In this document: positions 37,261 through 45,269 of the stretch, one piece after another
Layout: each line of letters starts with the position of its first letter
Numbering within the stretch: position 1 is the stretch's first letter
From: an uncultured Flavihumibacter sp.
GTDB lineage: Bacteria; Bacteroidota; Bacteroidia; Chitinophagales; Chitinophagaceae
Assembly: GCA_902168105.1 (NCBI GenBank)
Contig: CABHOY010000035.1
Coordinates: 1-64,000, forward strand
Direction: 5' to 3'
Length of the DNA stretch: 64,000 bases
Program-made: the position numbers and the translations under genes
Notes under the pieces: model-generated
What the model was told of the DNA's origin: nothing
The model's input: only the letters and a program-made list of their open reading frames with translations
Database searches by the model: none

Positions 37261-37631
37261 CCGGGTGTTGCGGGATTTTAGTGCTAATGTCCGACAATTA
37301 CTTTATATCCGCCTCATCTCTTCCTCATTTCCAACGCGCTATCTATCCGTTCCTCATAGTTCTGCACTCACCACGTCCGGACGGAGAGTTCCCGCACGGC
37401 TCTGCCATCCTTCAATAGCGCGGAAATTCAAATTCGGTCCGGATCCCTTTACCTCTCAAAACCAAGAACAAGCTGGATCGATGTGCAGACATTACTATGA
37501 CGCAGAGCAGTCCCCAAATGTTACAGCCCCGTCAAACTTTTTCCTGCCTGTGACAAAACCCCCACATAGCTGCCGGAATCGTAATACATTTATTGCCATA
37601 ACTTTGAACCAGGTCACAAAATCTGCTATTT
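37261..37631. other. Divergent region between the ECF sigma gene and kbl
   Basis: No gene is convincing here. TAACTTTG at 37599-37606 on the plus strand is a good -7 box for kbl, with a start near 37613 and a 19-base leader. CCTCAT occurs at 37312, 37323 and 37352. Nothing else was recognised. Confidence 0.5.
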
Positions 37632-38819
37632 ATGAACCAAAAATTCATTACCCGTATTGAACAGGAACTGGATGAGATACGCTCTGCCGGACTTTTTAAG
37701 AATGAAAGAGTGATCACTTCTGAACAAGGAGCCGAGATTCAGGTAGGTGGAAACACTGTTGTTAACTTCTGTGCTAATAACTACCTGGGCCTTTCCAGCC
37801 ACCCTGATGTGATCAGGTCAGCAAAAGAAGCTATCGATACCCATGGATACGGAATGAGCAGCGTCCGCTTCATTTGCGGCACCCAGGACATCCACCGCGA
37901 GCTGGAGCTGAAACTGGCCGAATTCCTTGGTACTGAAGACACTATACTGTATGCTGCCGCCTTCGACGCAAATGGCGGTGTGTTCGAACCTCTTTTCAAC
38001 GAGCAGGACGCTATCATCTCTGACGCCCTGAACCACGCTTCTATTATTGACGGTGTACGCCTCTGTAAAGCACAGCGTTTCCGTTATGAACATAATAATA
38101 TGGCTGACCTGGAGGCCAAACTGCAGGAATCTGCTTCTCTCCGCAGCCGTATCATCGTAACTGACGGCTCTTTCAGCATGGACGGTACAATTGCCCAGCT
38201 GGACAAGATCTGTGACCTGGCCGATAAATACGATGCGATTGTCATGATCGATGAAAGCCATTCCTCCGGCTTCCTGGGTAAAACCGGTCGCGGTACCCAC
38301 GAATACCGTAATGTAATGGGCCGTATCGACATCATTACCGGTACCCTCGGTAAAGCCCTGGGTGGTGCATCCGGTGGTTTCACCAGCGGTAAGAAAGAGA
38401 TCATCGATATGCTGCGCCAGCGTAGCCGTCCTTACCTCTTCTCCAACTCAGTAGCCCCCAGCATTGTTGGTGCTTCCATTTCTGTGCTGAATATGTTAAG
38501 CGCTACTACCGCCCTTCGTGACAAACTGGAATACAACACCCGTTACTTCCGTACAAAAATGACGGAAGCCGGCTTCGATATCAAACCCGGCGATCACCCT
38601 ATCGTTCCGGTAATGCTGTACGACGCAGTATTGAGCCAGCAGTTTGCTGACAAACTCCTCAAGGAAGGGATCTATGTGATCGGCTTCTTCTTCCCGGTGG
38701 TCGCCAAAGGTCAGGCGCGTATCCGTGTCCAGCTCAGTGCAGCCCACGAACAGGCCCACCTGGATAAAGCCATTACTGCGTTTACTAAAGTTGGTAAAGA
38801 ATTGGGCGTACTCAAGTGA
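37632..38819 (+). CDS. kbl: Glycine C-acetyltransferase (2-amino-3-ketobutyrate CoA ligase)
   Basis: The protein is 395 residues. It is a PLP enzyme of the alpha-oxoamine synthase family that splits 2-amino-3-ketobutyrate to glycine and acetyl-CoA in threonine breakdown. Kbl-specific stretches include [68 protein letters not shown], and the PLP lysine in [15 protein letters not shown]. Serine palmitoyltransferase is a relative, but the wording fits Kbl better. A strong terminator follows; no threonine dehydrogenase gene is adjacent. Confidence 0.93.
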   Translation: MNQKFITRIEQELDEIRSAGLFKNERVITSEQGAEIQVGGNTVVNFCANNYLGLSSHPDVIRSAKEAIDTHGYGMSSVRFICGTQDIHRELELKLAEFLGTEDTILYAAAFDANGGVFEPLFNEQDAIISDALNHASIIDGVRLCKAQRFRYEHNNMADLEAKLQESASLRSRIIVTDGSFSMDGTIAQLDKICDLADKYDAIVMIDESHSSGFLGKTGRGTHEYRNVMGRIDIITGTLGKALGGASGGFTSGKKEIIDMLRQRSRPYLFSNSVAPSIVGASISVLNMLSATTALRDKLEYNTRYFRTKMTEAGFDIKPGDHPIVPVMLYDAVLSQQFADKLLKEGIYVIGFFFPVVAKGQARIRVQLSAAHEQAHLDKAITAFTKVGKELGVLK

Positions 38820-38891
38820 TATATTATATACAATATATACAAGAGCCGGTATCATAGAAACCCGGCTTTCAGAAAATCAAAAACGAACTAC

Positions 38892-38915
38892 AGGGGCTGG
38901 TCTGAGACCAGCCCC
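38892..38915 (+). terminator. Intrinsic terminator of kbl
   Basis: The arms AGGGGCTGGTCT and AGACCAGCCCCT form a nearly loopless palindrome around 38904, followed by TTCTTTTT. A weaker hairpin (AGCCGG / CCGGCT) precedes it near 38843-38867. Confidence 0.8.
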
Positions 38916-39020
38916 TTTCTTTTTCCGTGAAATGACTCTTAGTCAAACCGGCTACTACACAGCAATAGCGCAGATAATAGCTTGCTAGATCCTTCATAGT
39001 AGCTTCTTTTCTCGCTTCGT

Positions 39021-39139
39021 CCATATCACTTCACCGTCATCTTCATATCATTTTAGGGGCATCTCTATATCGAAGGGATATACATATGACGGTAAAGTGA
39101 CGGCCAGATGACGGTTACGCGATATGGAGATATAGAGAT
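39021..39139. repeat. Composite palindromic intergenic element
   Basis: Several inverted pairs are nested here: CCATATC (39021-39027) with GATATGG (39121-39127); TCACTTCACCGTCAT (39026-39040) with its complement at 39086-39100 (one mismatch); CCGTCATCT (39034-39042) with AGATGACGG (39106-39114); ATCTCTATATC (39061-39071) with GATATAGAGAT (39129-39139). TGACGG also recurs every 11 bases at 39087, 39098 and 39109. It lies between the kbl terminator and the beta-lactamase promoter and holds no gene. It could be a repetitive extragenic or miniature mobile element. Confidence 0.7.
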
Positions 39140-39186
39140 TTGAACCAACTCAGACCGTGTTTAAACCACTATTTGCCTTAAATAGC

Positions 39187-39194
39187 TACTTTTG
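39187..39194 (+). promoter_or_regulatory. -7 promoter element of the class D beta-lactamase-like gene
   Basis: TACTTTTG matches TAnnTTTG; the predicted start near 39201 gives a 14-base leader. Confidence 0.5.
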
Positions 39195-39214
39195 CACCAC
39201 TAAAAAGATGTATA

Positions 39215-40018
39215 ATGAAACAAACTGGCTGGATACTCCTGCTGGTAGCCGTTTTTGCGAACGCCTGCGCACCGAACAACGTCAAGATTGAAAAAAGTTG
39301 GGAAAAATACTTTACCGAATACAAGGTTGAAGGATGTTTTATGCTGTTCAACAACAGCCAGGGCTCCTTTAAGGTATACAACATAGACAGGGCCAAGGAA
39401 CGTTTCCTTCCGGCGTCTACTTTTAAGATCTTTAACTCCCTCGTAGGCCTGGAAACAGGTGTGCTGAAAGATACAACTACCGTTATTCCCTGGGATGGCG
39501 TTGTACGTTCTGTTCCCGCCTGGAACCAATCTCTCAGTATGAATCAGGCTTTCCACCTGTCGGCTGTTCCTTACTACCAGGAAGTAGCACGCCGTATCAA
39601 GAAACCGGAGATGCAACATTGGCTGGACACAGTCAAATATGGCAATATGAAGATCAGCCGCGTAGACACTTTCTGGCTGGACAACAGCTTGCAGATATCT
39701 CCTGATGAGGAACTTGGCTTCGTCAAGAAACTATATTTCGATCAGTTGCCTTTCCATAAACTGAGTATGCAATGGGTACGTGCCGTTATGCTCATGGAAA
39801 AAACCGATAAATATGAATTGAGCTACAAAACTGGTCTGGGTATCGTAGGTCCTAAAAAGATCGCCTGGATAACCGGCTGGATAGAAGAAAACGGGCACCC
39901 GGCCTTCTTTGTGCTGAATTTTGAAACAGAAGATCAATCCCTTGATGTTCCAACCGTACGCATGGCCCTGCTAAAAAACCTGCTGAAAGACGCCGGTTAT
40001 ATGGAAGGACTAAAATAA
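39215..40018 (+). CDS. Class D (OXA-type) beta-lactamase-like lipoprotein
   Basis: The protein is 267 residues. The lipoprotein signal ends FANAC (Cys18). All OXA motifs are in order and at normal spacing: STFK at 68-71 (Ser68 nucleophile, Lys71 the carbamylation site in the family), SAV at 116-118, YGN at 142-144 and KTG at 205-207. The OXA-like segments TFWLDNSLQISPDEELGF and WITGWIEENGHPAFFVLN are also present. It is probably an intrinsic serine beta-lactamase; a penicillin-binding sensor is less likely because no sensor partner or membrane spans are present. It has no mobile-element neighbours apart from the upstream palindromic element. Confidence 0.88.
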   Translation: MKQTGWILLLVAVFANACAPNNVKIEKSWEKYFTEYKVEGCFMLFNNSQGSFKVYNIDRAKERFLPASTFKIFNSLVGLETGVLKDTTTVIPWDGVVRSVPAWNQSLSMNQAFHLSAVPYYQEVARRIKKPEMQHWLDTVKYGNMKISRVDTFWLDNSLQISPDEELGFVKKLYFDQLPFHKLSMQWVRAVMLMEKTDKYELSYKTGLGIVGPKKIAWITGWIEENGHPAFFVLNFETEDQSLDVPTVRMALLKNLLKDAGYMEGLK

Positions 40019-40033
40019 TAAGCTAACTTATTT

Positions 40034-40084
40034 AAAGCCATAGTTGAAAAGGTCAAATACCTGCTTAACTATGGCTTTTTTAGT
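40034..40084 (+). terminator. Terminator of the beta-lactamase-like gene
   Basis: AAAGCCATAGTT (40034-40045) pairs exactly with AACTATGGCTTT (40067-40078), followed by further T. The loop is 21 bases. Confidence 0.8.
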
Positions 40085-40450
40085 GCCGTTTTACATAGTT
40101 GCCTGCGTCAATCATCTCCCATAAGCTTAAATACCCGCTCTACTCACATATTTGCCAAAGTCAATAAACTAAGCCTCAAACCTTTACCATATTGACTCTC
40201 ACAGGCTGCTTCCAATAAATGCTATTCTTCTGTTAATAAATTGTCACAGTTCTCCTCAACCTCACCCCTGCCATATTAGATTCCCCGCCGATTTCCCCTC
40301 ATAACTGCTTATCTGCCACCTCTCCCACCCATATTGCGTTAAAAAACTCCTAAATCAACAACTACAAATGGTGTAAAACGTACTAAAAAAATTATATTTG
40401 ATCCCTGTGCCCGGTTCCCCTTTTGACCGGGTAGACGAAATCTTTATTGG
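40085..40450. other. Intergenic region before batB with one promoter element
   Basis: Nothing gene-like was seen in most of this stretch. TATATTTG at 40393-40400 matches TAnnTTTG and would start the batBC transcript near 40407, 44 bases before batB. Confidence 0.5.
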
Positions 40451-41488
40451 ATGATGTTACGTTTTCAGCATAGTGAATATTTATGGGCACTGGTGTTATT
40501 ACTAGTGTTGCAACTGGCTTTCCTCAGTATATCCTGGTGGAAACGGCGTTCCGTTCGCAAGCTCGGTGACCCTGTACTTGTGGAGAAACTATTTACCGGC
40601 TATTCCCGCAGGCGTTTTACCTTCCGCTTCCTGCTGATCTTCCTGGCTTTTCTTTTCGGAGTGATCGGCCTCGCCAATATCCAGAAAGGCAGCCGCATGG
40701 AAAAGATCACCCGCAAGGGAGTGGACGTAGTGATCGCGCTCGATGTCAGTAAGAGCATGCTGGCCGGCGACGTGAAACCAGACCGTCTGACGAGAGCCAA
40801 ACAACTGATCTCAAAACTGGCCGATAAACTGGATAATGACCGCATAGGACTGGTAGTATTTGCCGGTAATGCATATCTCCAGATGCCGCTGACAATAGAT
40901 TATTCAGCTGCTAAAATGTACCTGACCACTGTAGGACCAGAAATGATCCCTACCCAGGGTACTGCTATCGGGCAGGCTATCCAGGTCAGCGATGACGCTT
41001 TCAACAAAAAAGAAAGGAAACATAAAGCCCTCATTATCATCTCCGACGGTGAAGACCACGACGAAGCCGCTATCTCAAAAGCAAATATGGCTTTCGACAA
41101 TGGCGTTGTGATCAACACCATCGGTATAGGTTCCCCAACAGGATCTCCGCTTCCGGACCCTGAAACAGGCACCAATAAGAAAGATAAAGAAGGAAACACC
41201 GTTATCTCCAAACTGAACGAAGATGAGCTGAAATCCATCGCCGCTGCCGGACATGGTATTTATGAGCATCTTGATAACAATACAGAAGAGGTAGTAAACT
41301 CACTCGTACAGAAGATCGATGGTATGGAGCAGAAAGAGTTTGGAGAAAATATCTTCACTGACTATAACAGTTATTACCAGTATTTCCTGGCTATCAGCCT
41401 GTTATTATTGATCGTAGAGTTCTTTATTCCTGAAATCAGGCGCCGCGCACGTACTAATGTTGTTGTCGCCGCTACAGAAAAACCATGA
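40451..41488 (+). CDS. batB: BatB-like von Willebrand A domain membrane protein
   Basis: The protein is 345 residues. Two N-terminal transmembrane helices (about 8-28 and 58-78) are followed by a VWA domain with the metal-ion site DVSKS (ALDVSKSML) and PTQGTAIG, and a C-terminal helix (YQYFLAISLLLLIVEFFI). This is the Bat layout known from Bacteroides aerotolerance loci. The next gene overlaps by four bases (ATGA), so they are coupled. BatA, BatD and BatE are not seen alongside. The molecular role is unclear; links to envelope stress are reported for the family. Confidence 0.85.
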   Translation: MMLRFQHSEYLWALVLLLVLQLAFLSISWWKRRSVRKLGDPVLVEKLFTGYSRRRFTFRFLLIFLAFLFGVIGLANIQKGSRMEKITRKGVDVVIALDVSKSMLAGDVKPDRLTRAKQLISKLADKLDNDRIGLVVFAGNAYLQMPLTIDYSAAKMYLTTVGPEMIPTQGTAIGQAIQVSDDAFNKKERKHKALIIISDGEDHDEAAISKANMAFDNGVVINTIGIGSPTGSPLPDPETGTNKKDKEGNTVISKLNEDELKSIAAAGHGIYEHLDNNTEEVVNSLVQKIDGMEQKEFGENIFTDYNSYYQYFLAISLLLLIVEFFIPEIRRRARTNVVVAATEKP

Positions 41489-42267
41489 CGAAACTACAAT
41501 TCACATATAAAATATTGCTGGCAGGTCTTTTAATCTGCCTGAGCCAGAGCACCTATGCTCAGACGGGAAACAAGTTTATCCGTAAAGGCAACGAGCTGTA
41601 TAAGAACAAAAAATACACAGACGCTGAAGCCAATTACAAGAAGGCGCTGGAGGTAAACCAGCAGTCTGTGGAAGGCCGCTATAACCTGGGTAACTCATTG
41701 TACGAACAGAAACGTTATGACGATGCCCGCGCACAGTACGCCAATAGCTTTAAAATAGCGCCTACCCGCGAAGGAAAGGCCGATGCCAGCTATAATATAG
41801 GGAATACCTATATGGAAGGGAAGAAATGGGAGGAAAGTATCAAAGCATATAAAGAAGCGCTGAAACAGAACCCCACCGATGAACAGGCCCGTTATAACCT
41901 GGCATATGCACAAGCCATGCTGAAAAAGCAGCAAGGTGGCGGTGGTGACAATAAAGACAAAAAAGATAAGGACAAGAACCAGCAGAACAAGGATCAGAAA
42001 AACAAAGATCAGCAGAATAAGGACCAACAGAATAAAGACCAGCAGAATAAGAATAAGCAGGACGAGAACAAGAATAAAAACGACGAGAACAAAGACAAGA
42101 ATAAAAATAAAGAACAGCAGGACGAAAAACCTGAACCACAGCCAAGTAAACTGAACAAGCAGGAGGCAGAACGTCTGCTCCAGGCATTAGGCCAGGAAGA
42201 GAACAAACTGCAGGATAAAATGAAGAAGGCTAAAGGACAGGCTGTTCCTGTAGACAAAGACTGGTGA
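41485..42267 (+). CDS. batC: BatC-like TPR protein, exported
   Basis: The protein is 260 residues. A signal peptide ends TYAQ. TPR repeats span about 30-150 (RKGNELYKNKKYTDAEANYKKALEVN, RYNLGNSLYEQKRYDDARAQYANSF, SYNIGNTYMEGKKWEESIKAYKEAL). They are followed by a long Lys/Asn/Asp/Gln low-complexity stretch (about 152-215) and a short charged tail. The start overlaps batB by four bases. It probably scaffolds proteins in the periplasm with BatB. Confidence 0.82.
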   Translation: MTKLQFTYKILLAGLLICLSQSTYAQTGNKFIRKGNELYKNKKYTDAEANYKKALEVNQQSVEGRYNLGNSLYEQKRYDDARAQYANSFKIAPTREGKADASYNIGNTYMEGKKWEESIKAYKEALKQNPTDEQARYNLAYAQAMLKKQQGGGGDNKDKKDKDKNQQNKDQKNKDQQNKDQQNKDQQNKNKQDENKNKNDENKDKNKNKEQQDEKPEPQPSKLNKQEAERLLQALGQEENKLQDKMKKAKGQAVPVDKDW

Positions 42268-42445
42268 TCTTAGAAGGCACCCTTCCGGTATATTTCCTGC
42301 AATCCCTGATAAAATGGTTTTCCTGACCATAGTGCCCACTATCCAGTGCTACCTGGGTCAGGCCTGTATTCCCCTTCATCAGGGTAAAATAAGCACGTTG
42401 TACTTGTATCATCGTACATGTACTATAATACACACCAATTCTTAT
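42230..42445 (-). pseudogene. Remnant of an AraC-family regulator (C-terminal helix-turn-helix only)
   Basis: The minus-strand frame reads VQRAYFTLMKGNTGLTQ followed by VALDSGHYGQENHFIRDCRKYTGRVPSKI, which matches the second HTH and C-terminal signature of AraC-family regulators (ALDLGFYDQSHFIRDFKKYTG.TPSEY). Nothing upstream continues it: the frame meets a stop near 42448, and the only start is GTG at 42433. The remnant overlaps the 3' end of batC and abuts the ispG promoter. It is best read as a decayed gene end. Confidence 0.65.
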
Positions 42446-42449
42446 TCAT

Positions 42450-42457
42450 TACCTTTG
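42450..42457 (+). promoter_or_regulatory. -7 promoter element of ispG
   Basis: TACCTTTG matches TAnnTTTG; the predicted start near 42464 gives a 19-base leader. Confidence 0.5.
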
Positions 42458-42482
42458 CTCCATATTATTTGGATTCTTTTTT

Positions 42483-44426
42483 ATGCAGCTATATTGTAAT
42501 TCACTGACGGAATATAAGCGACTGGCCACTTTGGAAGTAAAGGTTGGAGACCTCCTCATAGGTAATAATCATCCGGTTCGTATCCAGACTATGACAACCA
42601 CCGACACCATGGATACAAAAGCCACGGTGGAACAAACTATCCGTTGTATAGAAGCCGGCGCCGAGCTGGTAAGGATCACCGCACCCAGCAAAAAAGAAGC
42701 TGAAAACCTGTTGCCTATCCGTAATGAACTACGCAAAAGAGGATATACCACCCCGCTCGTAGCTGATATACACTTTACACCGAACGCTGCTGAAATAGCC
42801 GCCCGCATTGTGGAGAAAGTGCGTATCAATCCCGGCAACTACGTTGACAAAAAGAAGTTTGAGACACTCACATATACAGACAGCGAATACCAGGAAGAAA
42901 TAGACCGCATCCGTAAACAGTTCACGCCACTGGTGAAAATATGCCGGGAGCACGGGACTGCTATGCGTATCGGTACGAACCATGGCTCCCTGAGTGATCG
43001 TATCATGAGTCGCTATGGCGATACGCCAATGGGAATGGTTGAAAGCGCCATGGAATTCCTCCGTATTGCAGAAGACCTGAACTTCAGGAATATCGTGCTT
43101 AGCATGAAATCCAGCAATCCGCAGGTAATGGTACAGGCCTATCGCCTGCTGATCCATACCATGCAGGACCAGCTGGGTCACTGTTATCCGTTGCACCTGG
43201 GCGTGACCGAAGCTGGAGATGGAGAGGACGGCCGTATCAAATCTGCCGTTGGTATCGGTACCCTGCTGGAAGATGGTATCGGCGATACTATCCGTGTTTC
43301 ACTTACCGAAGATCCGGAATTTGAACTGCCGGTATGCCGTGACCTGGTAAAACGCTATACTACCCGCCAGGATCATGAGCCTATTCCTGCCGTGGAACAA
43401 CTGCCTTATTCTCCTTTTGACTATAAACGCCGTGAAAGCATTGCGGTAAATAATATCGGTGGTAAACAAGTTCCGGTTGTCGTTGCTGACTTCAGCAGGG
43501 AAATTGACATTATGCCCTTTTACCTCGAGACGGCCGGCTATCATTATGACACCGACACTGATAAATGGAATATTGCTGATGCCGCAGCAGACTACCTTTT
43601 CACCCGTGAACTACTGTCCTTTGCGTTACCAGGCACATTGAAAGTGATCGTACCGCATGAGATCTGGAATACGGCTGAAGATAAAGAGAAATATATGCCG
43701 CTCTTTTCTGCAGAAGAATATCTGCTATCAAAAGAACGCTCTGCTATTATCAATTTCATCGACCATAATACGGGAGTGGCTATACCTGAAGCTTTGCTAC
43801 AGCAGATGGCCAACGACCATACTATTGTACTCTGCCTCCATTCTTCCAATGAGCATGCAATGCCGGAGGTAAGACGTACAATGATCACATTGCTGGAGCG
43901 TCAGATACAGCAACCCGTTATACTGAAATCCTTTGCGCGGGATAATACCGGAGATGAACACCTGATACATTACGCAACCGAGACCGGCGCCCTCCTGCTG
44001 GATGGTTTTGGTGACGGTACGTGGCTGATCAGCGAATCAGTAGGAGCATATGCTCCTGGTCATGCCCTGCTCAATAATATCGCCTTTGGCATTTTACAGG
44101 CTACCAGGACGCGCATTTCCAAAACAGAATACATCTCCTGTCCTTCCTGTGGCCGTACCTTATTTGACCTCCAGGAAACCACTGCGAAGATCAGGGCGGT
44201 GACCAACCATCTGAAAGGTGTTAAGATCGCTATCATGGGCTGTATCGTGAACGGTCCCGGTGAAATGGCGGATGCCGATTTCGGATATGTGGGCAGTGGC
44301 GTTGGTAAGATCACTCTTTACAGGGGGAAGGAAGTCGTGAAGCGGGGATTGAACAGTGAGGTAGCTGTCGACGAGCTGATCACCCTCATCAAGGAAAACG
44401 GTATGTGGGTGGATACAACGAATTAA
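42483..44426 (+). CDS. ispG: 4-hydroxy-3-methylbut-2-enyl diphosphate synthase, long type
   Basis: The protein is 647 residues. It reduces MEcPP to HMBPP in the MEP isoprenoid pathway. The N-terminal TIM-barrel has RIQTMTTTDTMDT, ADIHFTPNAAEIAA, KVRINPGNYVD and LHLGVTEAGDGEDGRIKSAVGIG. The C-terminal iron-sulfur domain has YISCPSCGRTLFDL and IMGCIVNGPGEMADADFGYVG, giving the three Cys of the 4Fe-4S site. It is much longer than the E. coli enzyme (about 370 residues) because of a central insertion (about 290-540), the form known from plants, Chlamydia and Bacteroidota. Confidence 0.95.
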   Translation: MQLYCNSLTEYKRLATLEVKVGDLLIGNNHPVRIQTMTTTDTMDTKATVEQTIRCIEAGAELVRITAPSKKEAENLLPIRNELRKRGYTTPLVADIHFTPNAAEIAARIVEKVRINPGNYVDKKKFETLTYTDSEYQEEIDRIRKQFTPLVKICREHGTAMRIGTNHGSLSDRIMSRYGDTPMGMVESAMEFLRIAEDLNFRNIVLSMKSSNPQVMVQAYRLLIHTMQDQLGHCYPLHLGVTEAGDGEDGRIKSAVGIGTLLEDGIGDTIRVSLTEDPEFELPVCRDLVKRYTTRQDHEPIPAVEQLPYSPFDYKRRESIAVNNIGGKQVPVVVADFSREIDIMPFYLETAGYHYDTDTDKWNIADAAADYLFTRELLSFALPGTLKVIVPHEIWNTAEDKEKYMPLFSAEEYLLSKERSAIINFIDHNTGVAIPEALLQQMANDHTIVLCLHSSNEHAMPEVRRTMITLLERQIQQPVILKSFARDNTGDEHLIHYATETGALLLDGFGDGTWLISESVGAYAPGHALLNNIAFGILQATRTRISKTEYISCPSCGRTLFDLQETTAKIRAVTNHLKGVKIAIMGCIVNGPGEMADADFGYVGSGVGKITLYRGKEVVKRGLNSEVAVDELITLIKENGMWVDTTN

Positions 44427-44446
44427 AACAGGTAAGCTTTAAATAG

Positions 44447-44474
44447 AAAAAGCCTCGCAGTTGCGAGGCTTTTT
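44447..44474. terminator. Bidirectional terminator after ispG
   Basis: AAAAAGCCTCGCA and TGCGAGGCTTTTT form a long stem with a very short loop and T runs on both strands. On the plus strand it ends ispG; on the minus strand it would end the candidate small gene at 44473-44562. Confidence 0.85.
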
Positions 44475-44562
44475 AATTGAGGTTAACAGGATGATTTCCT
44501 AAATCAATAAAGGGGGTCACTATATGTTCGTCAGACAATCGAATTGTACGCTTCATCAACAT
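44473..44562 (-). CDS. Candidate 29-residue small protein gene
   Basis: A minus-strand frame runs from ATG at 44562 to TAA at 44475-44473 and begins MLMKRTIRLSDEHIVTPF; a second in-frame ATG is at 44556. AAGGAG at 44573-44568 lies five bases before the start, an unusually good ribosome binding site for this phylum. A full promoter (TTG at 44671-44669, 21-base spacer, TACCTTTG at 44647-44640) precedes it and a terminator closes it, giving a transcript of about 190 bases. No family was recognised. It could instead be a leader peptide or a small RNA. Confidence 0.4.
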   Translation of the reverse strand: MLMKRTIRLSDEHIVTPFIDLGNHPVNLN

Positions 44563-44567
44563 TCACA

Positions 44568-44595
44568 CTCCTTAACCACGTATAATAAGTTAAGG
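44568..44595 (-). promoter_or_regulatory. Hairpin over the ribosome binding site of the candidate small gene
   Basis: CCTTAAC (plus strand 44570-44576) is exactly complementary to GTTAAGG (44589-44595), with a 12-base loop. In the minus-strand RNA this stem hides most of the AAGGAG site, so translation could be controlled by folding. Confidence 0.4.
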
Positions 44596-44639
44596 GGTTA
44601 TCAAACATTTGGGGGTTAACTATACTTTGTCAGGTGAAA

Positions 44640-44671
44640 CAAAGGTACGTCCAGTCAAGGCCCTTTGTCAA
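44640..44671 (-). promoter_or_regulatory. Promoter of the candidate small gene
   Basis: On the minus strand TTGACAAA begins at 44671, then TACCTTTG at 44647-44640 after a 21-base spacer, matching TTG-N19-23-TAnnTTTG. Transcription would start near 44633 toward ispG. Confidence 0.5.
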
Positions 44672-44817
44672 GCGTATCAATACGCAATCTGTTGCGGGAA
44701 CTACGTTTCAAGAAATTGCAAATCACTACGTTAAAACATCCGAATAAATAATATAAGTCACCACATCTATCTATTAAAAAAAACCTTAATTTTTCGGAAT
44801 AATTCACAACAATGAAG

Positions 44818-45192
44818 ATGAAAAAGATTTTAACCGCAGTGCTGGCGTTGTTAATGGGCGCCACTGTTGCTATGGCCCAGACGCCTGCAACACAGGACAA
44901 GACAAAAGCAGAACACAGATCAGAAAAACAGGGTCAGAAAGCACAACGTCCTGCATTGGACAGTACCGGCAAGCCAATGAAGAAAGACGGTTCGCCTGAC
45001 AAACGCTTCAAAGGAAACAAAGAAGGTAAAGAGACTAAAGCACAGGGACCATTAAAGCAAGATGGTACACCCGACAAGCGTTTTAAAGAGAACAAGCAGG
45101 CAAAGACAGAAGGTCCTAAAAAGCAGGACGGCACACCTGATAAGCGCTACAAAGAGAATAAGGAGAAAAAAGCCGAACCAAAGAAAGCTTAA
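44818..45192 (+). CDS. Small basic exported protein with three repeats
   Basis: 124 residues from the ATG at 44818 (44812 adds two). A signal peptide ends AMAQ. The mature part is very rich in Lys and contains three near-identical units: KKDGSPDKRFKGNK, KQDGTPDKRFKENK and KQDGTPDKRYKENK, about 23 residues apart. No catalytic motif was seen. Proteins with DGTPDxRYKxNK repeats seem common in Bacteroidota and are unexplained; the repeats could bind acidic polymers or nucleic acid. A terminator follows. Confidence 0.7.
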   Translation: MKKILTAVLALLMGATVAMAQTPATQDKTKAEHRSEKQGQKAQRPALDSTGKPMKKDGSPDKRFKGNKEGKETKAQGPLKQDGTPDKRFKENKQAKTEGPKKQDGTPDKRYKENKEKKAEPKKA

Positions 45193-45213
45193 TCCACAGC
45201 ACAAACTTTTCGT

Positions 45214-45247
45214 AAGCGGTTAGCCTGCCCCGGTAGGATAACCGCTT
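45214..45247 (+). terminator. Terminator after the repeat protein gene
   Basis: AAGCGGTTA (45214-45222) pairs with TAACCGCTT (45239-45247), with inner CCT / AGG pairing, followed by a T run. Confidence 0.8.
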
Positions 45248-45269
45248 TTTTTCTTCGTACATTTAACCA

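Noticed and set aside
41936..42154. Repetitive reading frames in the 3' part of batC
   Set aside because: They arise from the Lys/Asn/Asp/Gln low-complexity codons of batC in other frames and are not separate genes or DNA repeats.
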